This document shows positions 25,210 through 31,318 of a DNA stretch of 35,754 nt, one piece after another (position 1 is the first letter of the stretch; each line of letters opens with the position of its first letter). Under the pieces are notes generated by a model. It searched no databases. It saw only the letters and a list, made by a program, of their open reading frames with translations, and was not told where the DNA came from. A program made the translations under genes and the position numbers. Source of the stretch: an uncultured Lentisphaerota bacterium (GTDB lineage Bacteria > Verrucomicrobiota > Kiritimatiellia > CAIQIC01); NCBI GenBank assembly GCA_903889245.1, contig CAISWQ010000084.1, positions 1 through 35,754 on the forward strand, in the 5' to 3' direction.

Positions 25210-25215
25210 TGTGTT

Positions 25216-26751
25216 TCATCTACGCCCATCCGTGGCCGACTTTTTCCGCGCGTCGGCGAAGCGGCGGGCGAGGGCCAGCGCCTTGAGCATGCCGCGCGCC
25301 TTGTTCTGCGTTTCCTGAAATTCCTTCTCCGGGTCGCTATCGGCGACGATGCCCGCGCCGGCCTGCACGTAGGCGCGGCCCTGGTCGAGCACGACCGTGC
25401 GGATGGTGATGGCGGAATCGAGGTTGCCATCGAAGCTGAAGTAGCACACCGCGCCGGCATAAGGCCCGCGCCGCGCCTGCTCGAGTTCGGCGATGATCTC
25501 CATCGCGCGGATTTTCGGCGCGCCGCTGACGGTGCCGGCGGGGAAGGTCGCGCGCATCAGGTCGTAGGCGTCACGGCCCGCCTGCAACTCGCCGGTGACG
25601 TCGGTGACGATGTGCATGACGTGGCTGTAGCGCTCGATGGTCATCAGCTCCGGCACGCGCACGCTGCCGAACTGGCAGACGCGGCCGATGTCGTTGCGCG
25701 CGAGATCCACGAGCATGATGTGCTCGGCGCGCTCCTTCGGGTCGGCGAGCAGTTCCTGTTCGAGGCGCTGGTCCTCGGCGGGCGTCGCGCCGCGCGGGCG
25801 TGTGCCGGCGATCGGGCGCGTCTCCACGTGACCGTCCTCGCAACGTACGTGGATTTCCGGCGAGGAGCCGACCAGCGCGCTGCCGCCGAGGTCGAGCAGG
25901 AACATGTAGGGCGAGGGATTGACCGCGCGCAGGGCGCGGTAAACATCGAGCGAATCCTCGACGCCCTCGGCTTCGAAGCGCTGCGAAAGCACGGTTTGGA
26001 TGATGTCGCCGGCGCGGATGTACTCCTTGGCCTTCTCGACCGCGGCCATGAACCTGGCGCGCGGTGTGTTCGAGCGCGGCAGGGGCGTTTCCACCGGCGG
26101 CTGCGCCTCGACCAGCGTCCGCGCCTGCGGCGTTTGCAGGGCGCCGATCAGGAACTCAATCTGCGCGACGGCGTCGGCGTAGGCGCGCTGCGGGTCGCTC
26201 TGCACGTGCGCGTTGACGACGATGCGGATGGTGTGCTGGACGCGGTCAAAGATGATGAGCGCGTCGGTGACCATGAAGACCATGTCCGGCGCGTGCAGGT
26301 CGTCGCGCGTGGGGAGCGGCACACGCGGCTCGAACTGGGCGATGCAGTCATAGCCGAGGAAGCCGACCGCGCCGCCGACGAAGCGGGGCAGGGCGGGGTC
26401 GCGCACCGGCTTGAACTGCCGCATGTAGTCGCGCACGCCATCGAGCGGGTCGGTGTTTTCGCGCACCTGCTTGCCGCCGGCGTCGGTGACCTCCACGCGC
26501 CGCTCCCACGCGCGCAGGATGGCGCGCGGCGTGCCGCCGATGAACGAGTAGCGGCCGACGTTCTCGCCGCCTTCCACGCTCTCCAGCAGGAAGGTGTGGC
26601 TCGCGTGGTCGCGCTGGCGGAGTGCCGTGCGGATGCGCTCGTAGGCGGCGACCGGCGTCTCCTGATCGGCCAGCAGCTCGCGCCACACGGGGATGAGGTT
26701 GCCGTGCGTGGCGCGTTTGAGGAAGGTGGCTTTGTCAGGTTGGCAGGTCAT
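25216..26751 (-). CDS. trpE: Anthranilate synthase component I
   Basis: A 511-residue chorismate-using enzyme of normal TrpE length. It shows LLESVEGGENVGRYSFIG at the N-terminus, the TrpE feedback-site type motif. The catalytic part includes FLLDLGGSALVGSSPEI, RPIAGTRPRG, LLADPKERAEHIMLVDLARND, FPAGTVSGAPKIRAMEII and GAGIVADSDPEKEFQET. It converts chorismate plus ammonia to anthranilate with TrpG. The ATG at 26751 has only a weak Shine-Dalgarno, and its upstream bases are the end of the inverted repeat of the four-helix-bundle element. Translation signals of trpE may therefore have been reshaped by that insertion. Confidence 0.96.
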   Translation of the reverse strand: MTCQPDKATFLKRATHGNLIPVWRELLADQETPVAAYERIRTALRQRDHASHTFLLESVEGGENVGRYSFIGGTPRAILRAWERRVEVTDAGGKQVRENTDPLDGVRDYMRQFKPVRDPALPRFVGGAVGFLGYDCIAQFEPRVPLPTRDDLHAPDMVFMVTDALIIFDRVQHTIRIVVNAHVQSDPQRAYADAVAQIEFLIGALQTPQARTLVEAQPPVETPLPRSNTPRARFMAAVEKAKEYIRAGDIIQTVLSQRFEAEGVEDSLDVYRALRAVNPSPYMFLLDLGGSALVGSSPEIHVRCEDGHVETRPIAGTRPRGATPAEDQRLEQELLADPKERAEHIMLVDLARNDIGRVCQFGSVRVPELMTIERYSHVMHIVTDVTGELQAGRDAYDLMRATFPAGTVSGAPKIRAMEIIAELEQARRGPYAGAVCYFSFDGNLDSAITIRTVVLDQGRAYVQAGAGIVADSDPEKEFQETQNKARGMLKALALARRFADARKKSATDGRR

Positions 26752-26758
26752 GGAATCA

Positions 26759-26783
26759 CCAGAGGTCAGAAGTCAGAGTTCAG
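26759..26783. repeat. Left inverted repeat of the four-helix-bundle element
   Basis: A seven-base-period sequence (AGAGGTC, AGAAGTC, AGAGTTC, with a further AGAAGTC inward to 26790), an exact inverse of 27182-27206 over 25 bases. It contains the stop codon and last codons of the four-helix-bundle gene. Confidence 0.9.
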
Positions 26784-27156
26784 AAGTCAGTAAGAAGGGT
26801 TTCGGGTTGTTGATCATAGAGCCGAGCATCTTGCCGACTTCGGCGCACAGACCGGAAAGTCTGCGGTGTGTTTCATCGTTCAGGTAGTCAGTGTTGCGGG
26901 CGAAATCAATCCACGTATCGGTCTCGGCATTCTCGCCATCTGCATCCGTCAGTTTACTCACGAAATGAGCCTCATATTTTCGCTTCGCCCAAGCCTCGCG
27001 GAGGTTCGCACACACAGATCGCGACGACCTGCGTATCTGGTCGGTCAATGAATAGCGCTCATCTTTCGGAAAAGATTTCGAGACAGCAAAAATCTCCATC
27101 GCGAGGCTGTAAGCCTTTTGATAAGCAATCAAATCTTTCGCTGATCGAATCTGCAT
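26773..27156 (-). CDS. Four-helix-bundle protein (23S rRNA intervening-sequence / bS23 type)
   Basis: A 127-residue protein with the family's usual features: SAKDLIAYQKAYSLAMEIF, SFPKDERYSLTDQIRRSSRSV, ANLREAWAKR, FVSKLTDADGENAETDTWIDFA and YLNDETHRRLSGLCAEVGKML. The family was first met inside 23S rRNA intervening sequences, and the Avd proteins of diversity-generating retroelements share the fold. Its molecular role is not established. Here it stands alone between hisI and trpE. The ATG at 27156 follows a GGAAGAG-type ribosome binding site. The last residues (LLTSEL) and the TGA come from the left inverted repeat, so the repeat and the gene form one unit. Confidence 0.88.
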   Translation of the reverse strand: MQIRSAKDLIAYQKAYSLAMEIFAVSKSFPKDERYSLTDQIRRSSRSVCANLREAWAKRKYEAHFVSKLTDADGENAETDTWIDFARNTDYLNDETHRRLSGLCAEVGKMLGSMINNPKPFLLTSEL

Positions 27157-27181
27157 CTCTGCTCTTCCTTCTTCCTCACCG

Positions 27182-27206
27182 CTGAACTCTGACTTCTGAC
27201 CTCTGG
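27182..27206. repeat. Right inverted repeat of the four-helix-bundle element
   Basis: An exact 25-base inverse of 26759-26783. It lies upstream of the four-helix-bundle ATG and ends three bases before the hisI stop codon as read on the plus strand. Confidence 0.9.
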
Positions 27207-27209
27207 CCT

Positions 27210-27623
27210 CTACGGGTCGAGGTTGACCAGTTTGCAACTGGCGGGGTCAATCTTGCGGTAATAGCAATTGCGCGGCGCGCCGGTCTTGTTCTTGGTGTGG
27301 CAGATCGCGCCGCGACGCGGGCGCACGCGGTAGAGCAGGCTGTTCTGCTCGCAGTTCACGCGCGCCTCGACGAGGTCGAACGTCTCGCCGCTGGTCTGGC
27401 CCTTTTCCCAAAGCTCGTTGCGCGAGGTGCTCCACAACACGAGCGACTTCGTCTCCAGCGTTTTCCGGAACGCCAGTTCGTTGGTGTAGGCGACGAGGAT
27501 CACCTCGTTCGTGTCCGCATGCTGCACGGCGACGGGGATGATACCCTTCGATTGCCCGACTGCCTTCTCCAGCTTGTTGAAATCCAGCTTCAGGTCCAGT
27601 CCTTCTTCGAGTTCCTTGCTCAT
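27210..27623 (-). CDS. hisI: Phosphoribosyl-AMP cyclohydrolase
   Basis: A 137-residue enzyme for the third step of histidine synthesis (PR-AMP to ProFAR). Motifs are LVAYTNELAFRKTLET, LWSTSRNELWEKGQTSG and GAICHTKNKTGAPRNCYYR, with cysteines 91, 108 and 120. The metal motif that reads D-C-D-x-D in E. coli and B. subtilis HisI is N-C-E-Q-N here. Two aspartates have become Asn and one Glu, which may mark a subfamily with altered metal binding. No HisE domain is fused. It lies 15 bases after hisF, and the four-helix-bundle element begins just past its stop. Confidence 0.93.
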   Translation of the reverse strand: MSKELEEGLDLKLDFNKLEKAVGQSKGIIPVAVQHADTNEVILVAYTNELAFRKTLETKSLVLWSTSRNELWEKGQTSGETFDLVEARVNCEQNSLLYRVRPRRGAICHTKNKTGAPRNCYYRKIDPASCKLVNLDP

Positions 27624-27638
27624 GTCTTTTCCTTTTCC

Positions 27639-28400
27639 TTAAAACCGGACTTCCACGCCTCGCTCGCGCAGGTGTTTTTTCACCTGCGGAATGGTGAACG
27701 TGCCGAAATGGAAAACCGAGGCCGCGAGCACGGCATCGGCTTTGCCGGCGACGAGGCCATCGTAGAAGTGGTCGAGCGTGCCGACGCCGCCGGAGGCGAT
27801 CACCGGCACGGGCACGGCTTCGGCGATGGCGCGGGTCAGTTCCAGGTCATAGCCGGACTTGGTGCCATCCTTGTCCATACTGGTCAGCAGGATTTCGCCC
27901 GCGCCGCGCTGCACACCTTCGCGCGCCCAGGCGATGGCGTCACGCTCGGTCGGCTTGCGCCCGCCGTGGGTATAGACCGTCCAGCCAGGACGACCGACGT
28001 TACGGCGCGCGTCTATCGCGAGCACGATGCACTGGCTGCCGAACATGCCAGAGGTTTCGTTGATGATGTCGGGGTTGAGCAGCGCCGCGGTGTTCAGCGA
28101 AACCTTGTCGGCGCCCGCGAGCAACATCTTGCGCACGTCCGCCGCCACGCGGATGCCGCCGCCGACCGTCAGCGGCATGAAGACCTGTTGTGCGACGGCG
28201 CGGACGACCTCGACGATCGTGTCGCGCGCCTCGTGCGAGGCCGTGATGTCGAGGAACGTCAGTTCGTCGGCGCCTTGCGCCTCATAGGCCTTCGCCTGCT
28301 CGACCGGATTGCCTGCATCGCGCAGTTCGACGAACTTGATGCCCTTGACCACGCGACCGTCCGCGATATCCAGGCACGGTATGATTCGTTTCGCCGGCAT
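27639..28400 (-). CDS. hisF: Imidazole glycerol phosphate synthase cyclase subunit
   Basis: A 253-residue TIM barrel of normal HisF size. The catalytic aspartates are D11 in RIIPCLDI and the Asp of VLAIDARR. Phosphate-binding segments are [24 protein letters not shown] and [13 protein letters not shown]. With HisH (not in this window) it makes imidazole glycerol phosphate and AICAR. It is the first structural gene of the minus-strand hisF-hisI-trpE-trpG run, downstream of the predicted His/Trp attenuator. A GAGCGGAA stretch before the ATG is the likely ribosome binding site. Confidence 0.97.
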   Translation of the reverse strand: MPAKRIIPCLDIADGRVVKGIKFVELRDAGNPVEQAKAYEAQGADELTFLDITASHEARDTIVEVVRAVAQQVFMPLTVGGGIRVAADVRKMLLAGADKVSLNTAALLNPDIINETSGMFGSQCIVLAIDARRNVGRPGWTVYTHGGRKPTERDAIAWAREGVQRGAGEILLTSMDKDGTKSGYDLELTRAIAEAVPVPVIASGGVGTLDHFYDGLVAGKADAVLAASVFHFGTFTIPQVKKHLRERGVEVRF

Positions 28401-28411
28401 GTTCCGCTCTT

Positions 28412-28466
28412 ACTCTTAATCGAAACTCTTAACTCCTAATCGAAACTCTTAACTCGTAATCGTAAT
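28412..28466. repeat. Tandem repeat in the hisF leader
   Basis: Two near-identical 20-bp copies lie at 28421-28440 and 28441-28460 (they differ at one base), flanked by partial copies (28412-28420 and CGTAAT at 28461-28466). The internal steps are near seven bases (CGAAACT, CTTAACT, CCTAAT). The block separates the attenuator terminator from the hisF start and would be in the leader RNA of read-through transcripts. Confidence 0.75.
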
Positions 28467-28471
28467 CCCTG

Positions 28472-28504
28472 AAAACAACAAACCCCGGTCAACTTGGCCG
28501 GGGT
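28472..28504 (-). terminator. Attenuator terminator of the his-trp operon
   Basis: On the minus strand ACCCCGG (28504-28498) pairs with CCGGGGT (28488-28482). Two more pairs form inside, after a C-A mismatch. UUGUUGUUUUC follows (28481-28471). It is an intrinsic terminator 71 bases before hisF and after the leader peptide. Its 5' arm overlaps the GACCCC segment that can instead pair with the end of the leader coding region. Confidence 0.85.
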
Positions 28505-28544
28505 CTGGTGCAGTCGGATGGCTTGTGGTCCGACTTAGGACCCC
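28500..28544 (-). promoter_or_regulatory. Antiterminator stem of the his-trp attenuator
   Basis: On the minus strand GGGGTC (28544-28539, in the last codons of the leader peptide) pairs with GACCCC (28505-28500). Inside it AGTCGGA (28535-28529) pairs with TCCGACT (28518-28512). This structure uses five bases of the terminator's 5' arm, so the two exclude each other. A third option is region 1, CGGATGGC in leader codons 5-8 (28568-28561), pairing with GCCATCCG (28522-28515), which would break the inner hairpin. This is the 1:2, 2:3, 3:4 logic of classical attenuation. Confidence 0.8.
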
Positions 28545-28582
28545 GCTTCGCGCCAAGGATGCCATCCGTGCTGCGTCTTCAT
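28535..28582 (-). CDS. Leader peptide of the his-trp operon with two His and two Trp codons
   Basis: Fifteen codons read MKTQHGWHPWREAGS and a TAA. Codons 5 and 8 are His; 7 and 10 are Trp. A ribosome waiting at any of these would cover region 1 but leave the 3' end of the leader free, so the antiterminator could form. A ribosome that reaches the stop would cover GGGGTC and AGTCGGA and release the terminator. The genes downstream make both histidine (hisF, hisI) and tryptophan (trpE, trpG), matching the codon content. There is no Shine-Dalgarno; the predicted -10 box lies eight bases before the ATG, so the transcript may be leaderless. Reading, pairing and coordinates are direct; the mechanism is inferred from enterobacterial trp/his attenuation. 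Confidence 0.85.
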   Translation of the reverse strand: MKTQHGWHPWREAGS

Positions 28583-28590
28583 GCGCGCGG

Positions 28591-28618
28591 AGTCTAATGC
28601 GTTTCCGGCTGGATGCAA
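28591..28618 (-). promoter_or_regulatory. Predicted promoter of the his-trp operon
   Basis: On the minus strand TTGCAT (28618-28613), a 16-base spacer and TAGACT (28596-28591) stand upstream of the leader peptide. The -10 matches four of six bases and the -35 three. The start site would fall at or within two bases of the leader ATG at 28582. Confidence 0.45.
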
Positions 28619-28636
28619 GTTTTTGATTCTGCCGGT

Positions 28637-28686
28637 CCTTTCAAGGCTTGGAAAATCTTGTGGAAAATTGTCCAAGCCTTGGAAAA
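28637..28686. repeat. Palindrome array D, 2 units, 31 bp period
   Basis: Units lie at 28637-28655 (CCTTTCAAGGCTTGGAAAA) and 28668-28686 (TTGTCCAAGCCTTGGAAAA), 31 bp apart. They stand between the predicted his-trp promoter and the divergent ABC exporter genes, so here the array cannot be a terminator for an upstream gene. The remaining 28687-28748 shows no convincing promoter. With the attenuator and repeats this accounts for the 360-bp gap 28401-28760. Confidence 0.85.
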
Positions 28687-28760
28687 TCCGCGCCACCATT
28701 TGCGATGTAGCTGGGCGGCCAAATTTGCTAGCTTCGCGGGCAGTAACCAGGATGGATACC

Positions 28761-29522
28761 ATGACGCTTGCCATCGAAACGCAGGGTTTGACGCGCCAAT
28801 TCGGCACTGTGCGCGCAGTGGATGGACTCGATCTGCGCGTCGAGGCCGGCATGTTCTATGGCTTCCTCGGCCCGAACGGCGCGGGGAAATCCACCACGAT
28901 CAAAATGCTCACCGGTCTGCTCGCACCGACCAGCGGCACGATGCGGATCCTCGACACCGATCTGGGCGAGGCCGAGCGTGCCCGCGCCATCAAGCAGCGC
29001 ATCGGAGTCGTGCCGGAGAACCTGGCGCTGTTCGATAATCTGACGGGGCGCGAGTACCTGACGTTCATCGGGCGCATGTACCTGTTGCCGCCGGACATCA
29101 TCCGCACGCGCTGCCAGGAACTGCTCACGATCATGGACCTCGCGGGTGAGGAGACAAAGCTGACGCTGGAATATTCGCACGGCATGAAGAAGAAGCTCGC
29201 GCTCGCCGCGGCGCTGCTGCCGGATCCCGACCTGCTGTTCCTCGATGAGCCGTTCGAGGGCGTGGACGCGGTGGCGTCCCGGATGTTGCGCGATACGCTG
29301 AAGAGTTTCGTCAAACGCGGCGCGACGGTGTTCCTGACCTCGCACGTGCTGGAGATCGTCGAGAAGCTCTGCACCGATGTAGGCATCATCGCGCAGGGGC
29401 GGCTGGTCCAGCAGGCCTCGATGGCGGAGATCAGCGCGACTGGCTCGCTGGAGGAGTGCTTCCTGAAAGCGGTCGGCAGCGGACAGATCGAGGCGCAGAA
29501 ATTGAGCTGGCTGGAGGATTGA
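28761..29522 (+). CDS. ABC transporter ATP-binding protein
   Basis: A 253-residue nucleotide-binding subunit. Walker A is GPNGAGKST (37-45), the Q loop segment is IGVVPENLALFDNLTG, the signature is the divergent YSHGMKKKLALAAALL, and Walker B is LLFLDEPFEGVD followed by the switch His in FLTSHVLE. This type (CcmA/NatA-like) energises exporters of two subunits. The ATG at 28761 is favoured by AGGA eight bases upstream; one at 28752 has no properly spaced site. The permease gene starts two bases after its stop. Confidence 0.93.
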   Translation: MTLAIETQGLTRQFGTVRAVDGLDLRVEAGMFYGFLGPNGAGKSTTIKMLTGLLAPTSGTMRILDTDLGEAERARAIKQRIGVVPENLALFDNLTGREYLTFIGRMYLLPPDIIRTRCQELLTIMDLAGEETKLTLEYSHGMKKKLALAAALLPDPDLLFLDEPFEGVDAVASRMLRDTLKSFVKRGATVFLTSHVLEIVEKLCTDVGIIAQGRLVQQASMAEISATGSLEECFLKAVGSGQIEAQKLSWLED

Positions 29523-29524
29523 CT

Positions 29525-31246
29525 GTGGTGCTGCAGCATCTACGTACGTTGCTCTGGCTGCGCTGGCGGCTGACGGCCAACCAGTGGCGGCGCGGCGGGC
29601 AGATCAATGCGGTCATCGCGCTCGTGGTGACCATCGTAGGCGGGGGCCTGGTGGTGGTCGGCGGAGTGGGCGGCCTGCTGCTCGGCGCCCTGGTGCTGGC
29701 GCAGGCTACGCCGTTGGTGACCATGTTCGTCTGGGACGGCATCGTCGGTGTCTTCCTTTTCTTCTGGCTGATCGGGTTGATCACCGAGCTTCAGCGCTCG
29801 GAGGTGATTGATGTCACTCGCCTGCTGCACCTGCCGGTGTTACTGCGCGAAGTTTTCTTCCTGAACTATGCGGCCTCGCACCTGTGTTTGAGCCTGGCCA
29901 TCTGGGGCCCGCTGACGTTCGGCCTCGCGTTGGGCCTGGCCTTCGGGCGCGGCGCGCACATGCTCTGGTTGCTGCCGCTGCTCCTGGCGTTCTTCTTCAT
30001 GGTCACCGCCTGGACCTACTGCCTGCGCGGTTGGCTCGCGGCCCTGATGGTCAACCAGCGTCGGCGGCGTGCCGTGATCATGGGCCTGACCATGTTCCTT
30101 ATCGTCTTCGCGCAATTGCCCAACCTCCTGATGAACGTCTGGCGCGAGGATACACGCCGCATCGGCGCTGCCGTGGCGCACGACTCCGGGAAAGGCAAGC
30201 AAGTGGTGCAGGTCTTCACCTCGGTGAACCGTTACGCGCCGCCGCTCTGGCTGCCGCAGGGCGCGCAGGCGTTACAGGCGGGCTGCGTCTGGCCCGGCCT
30301 GCTCGCGACGGCAGGCATGGCCTTCATCGGCGTGCTGGGCTTGGCGCGCGCCTATCAGCTCACGCGCCGCTTCTATCAGGGCGACGACAAGCGCAAAGCT
30401 GTTCCGGCAATAGTCGTCATGGCATCGAGTGCTGGGAAGGTGCGCGAGCTTCTGCTCGTCGAGCGGACGCTACCGCTGGTGCCCGGGCCTGCCGCCGCCG
30501 TGGCGTTCGCCAATCTTCGCTCGATGCTGCGCGCACCGGAGGTGAAGATGGCGCTGGTGGCGAACGTCGTCGTCTTCGTGATATTGGCTGGGGGAATTTT
30601 TCTGCGTCATCACACCGCGGTGCCACCGGCGGGCCGGCCGTTCATCGCGCTGGCGGCCGCCTGCCTGACCGTGATGGGGCTGGTGCAACTGCTGTTCAAT
30701 CAATTTGGTTTTGACCGCGATGGCTTCCGCGCCATTGTGCTGCTGCCGAATGAGCGTTGGCAGATCTTGCTGGGGAAAAATCTGGCGTTATTCGGCATCG
30801 GCCTGCCGGTCTTCCTACTGCTGCTCATCCTGCTGGGCATCAGCGTGCATCTCGGGGTCGCGGAACTGGTTCAGGCCTGCCTCGGCTTCTGTTCCGTACT
30901 CCTTGCAGTCTGTGTACTCGGTAACTGGCTCTCGATCCTGTCGCCCTACCGCATTTCACCCGGCACGCTCAAGCCGACCAAGGCCAAGGCCAGCTCGCAA
31001 TTCCTGCTGGTGTTCGTGGGGCTGTTCATGCCGCTCCTATTCCTGCCGCTCTTCGTGCCGCCGTTGCTCGGCTTCCTGTGCGATAAATACACCGGGGTGC
31101 CCGGCGTGCTCATCACGCTGACGGGCGCCGCGGGGTTGCTCGGCTGCTCCGCCATGCTCTATGGCTTCACGCTCAAGCCGCTCGGTCGCCTGCTCCAGCG
31201 CCGCGAGCAGCGCATCCTCCAGGCCGTCACGCACGAAGTGGAATGA
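29525..31246 (+). CDS. ABC transporter permease, large multi-helix
   Basis: A 573-residue integral membrane protein with about 12 hydrophobic segments, among them the clusters at residues about 30-60, 70-90, 115-180, 350-400 and 415-550. It lacks recognisable substrate motifs. It starts with GTG at 29525, seven bases after GGAGG and two bases after the ATPase stop, so both are made together. It probably forms an export channel with the ATPase. The substrate is unknown. Confidence 0.85.
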   Translation: MVLQHLRTLLWLRWRLTANQWRRGGQINAVIALVVTIVGGGLVVVGGVGGLLLGALVLAQATPLVTMFVWDGIVGVFLFFWLIGLITELQRSEVIDVTRLLHLPVLLREVFFLNYAASHLCLSLAIWGPLTFGLALGLAFGRGAHMLWLLPLLLAFFFMVTAWTYCLRGWLAALMVNQRRRRAVIMGLTMFLIVFAQLPNLLMNVWREDTRRIGAAVAHDSGKGKQVVQVFTSVNRYAPPLWLPQGAQALQAGCVWPGLLATAGMAFIGVLGLARAYQLTRRFYQGDDKRKAVPAIVVMASSAGKVRELLLVERTLPLVPGPAAAVAFANLRSMLRAPEVKMALVANVVVFVILAGGIFLRHHTAVPPAGRPFIALAAACLTVMGLVQLLFNQFGFDRDGFRAIVLLPNERWQILLGKNLALFGIGLPVFLLLLILLGISVHLGVAELVQACLGFCSVLLAVCVLGNWLSILSPYRISPGTLKPTKAKASSQFLLVFVGLFMPLLFLPLFVPPLLGFLCDKYTGVPGVLITLTGAAGLLGCSAMLYGFTLKPLGRLLQRREQRILQAVTHEVE

Positions 31247-31300
31247 GGCCGCGGCTCGCGGGGACGCTCGCCCTCCCAACCGCCAGCTTTTTCTGTCTGA

Positions 31301-31306
31301 TATAAT
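31301..31306 (+). promoter_or_regulatory. Consensus -10 box before the radical SAM gene
   Basis: A perfect TATAAT lies 12 bases before the ATG at 31319, so a transcript would have a leader of only about five bases. No good -35 box is found at 16-18 bases upstream, so this may be chance or may need an activator. Confidence 0.35.
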
Positions 31307-31318
31307 CGCGCCCGGAAC

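Larger units (their letters stand above)
26759..27206 (-). mobile_element. Putative element: four-helix-bundle gene inside perfect 25-bp inverted repeats
   Basis: A 448-bp unit runs from one 25-bp perfect inverted repeat to the other. It exactly fills the space between the hisI stop (three bases outside one end) and the trpE start (seven bases outside the other). It encodes only the four-helix-bundle protein, in the same direction as the operon. No target duplication or transposase was found, so any movement would need outside enzymes. A gene-less relative is at 20993-21129. Confidence 0.6.

Noticed and set aside
26773-27237. A longer four-helix-bundle protein starting at 27237
   Set aside because: The extra 27 codons would lie in the inverted repeat and the end of hisI. 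The conserved family start and an RBS point to 27156.
28637-28686. Array D as the terminator of a transcript
   Set aside because: The flanking genes diverge from this point, so no gene ends here, and the U tracts are short.
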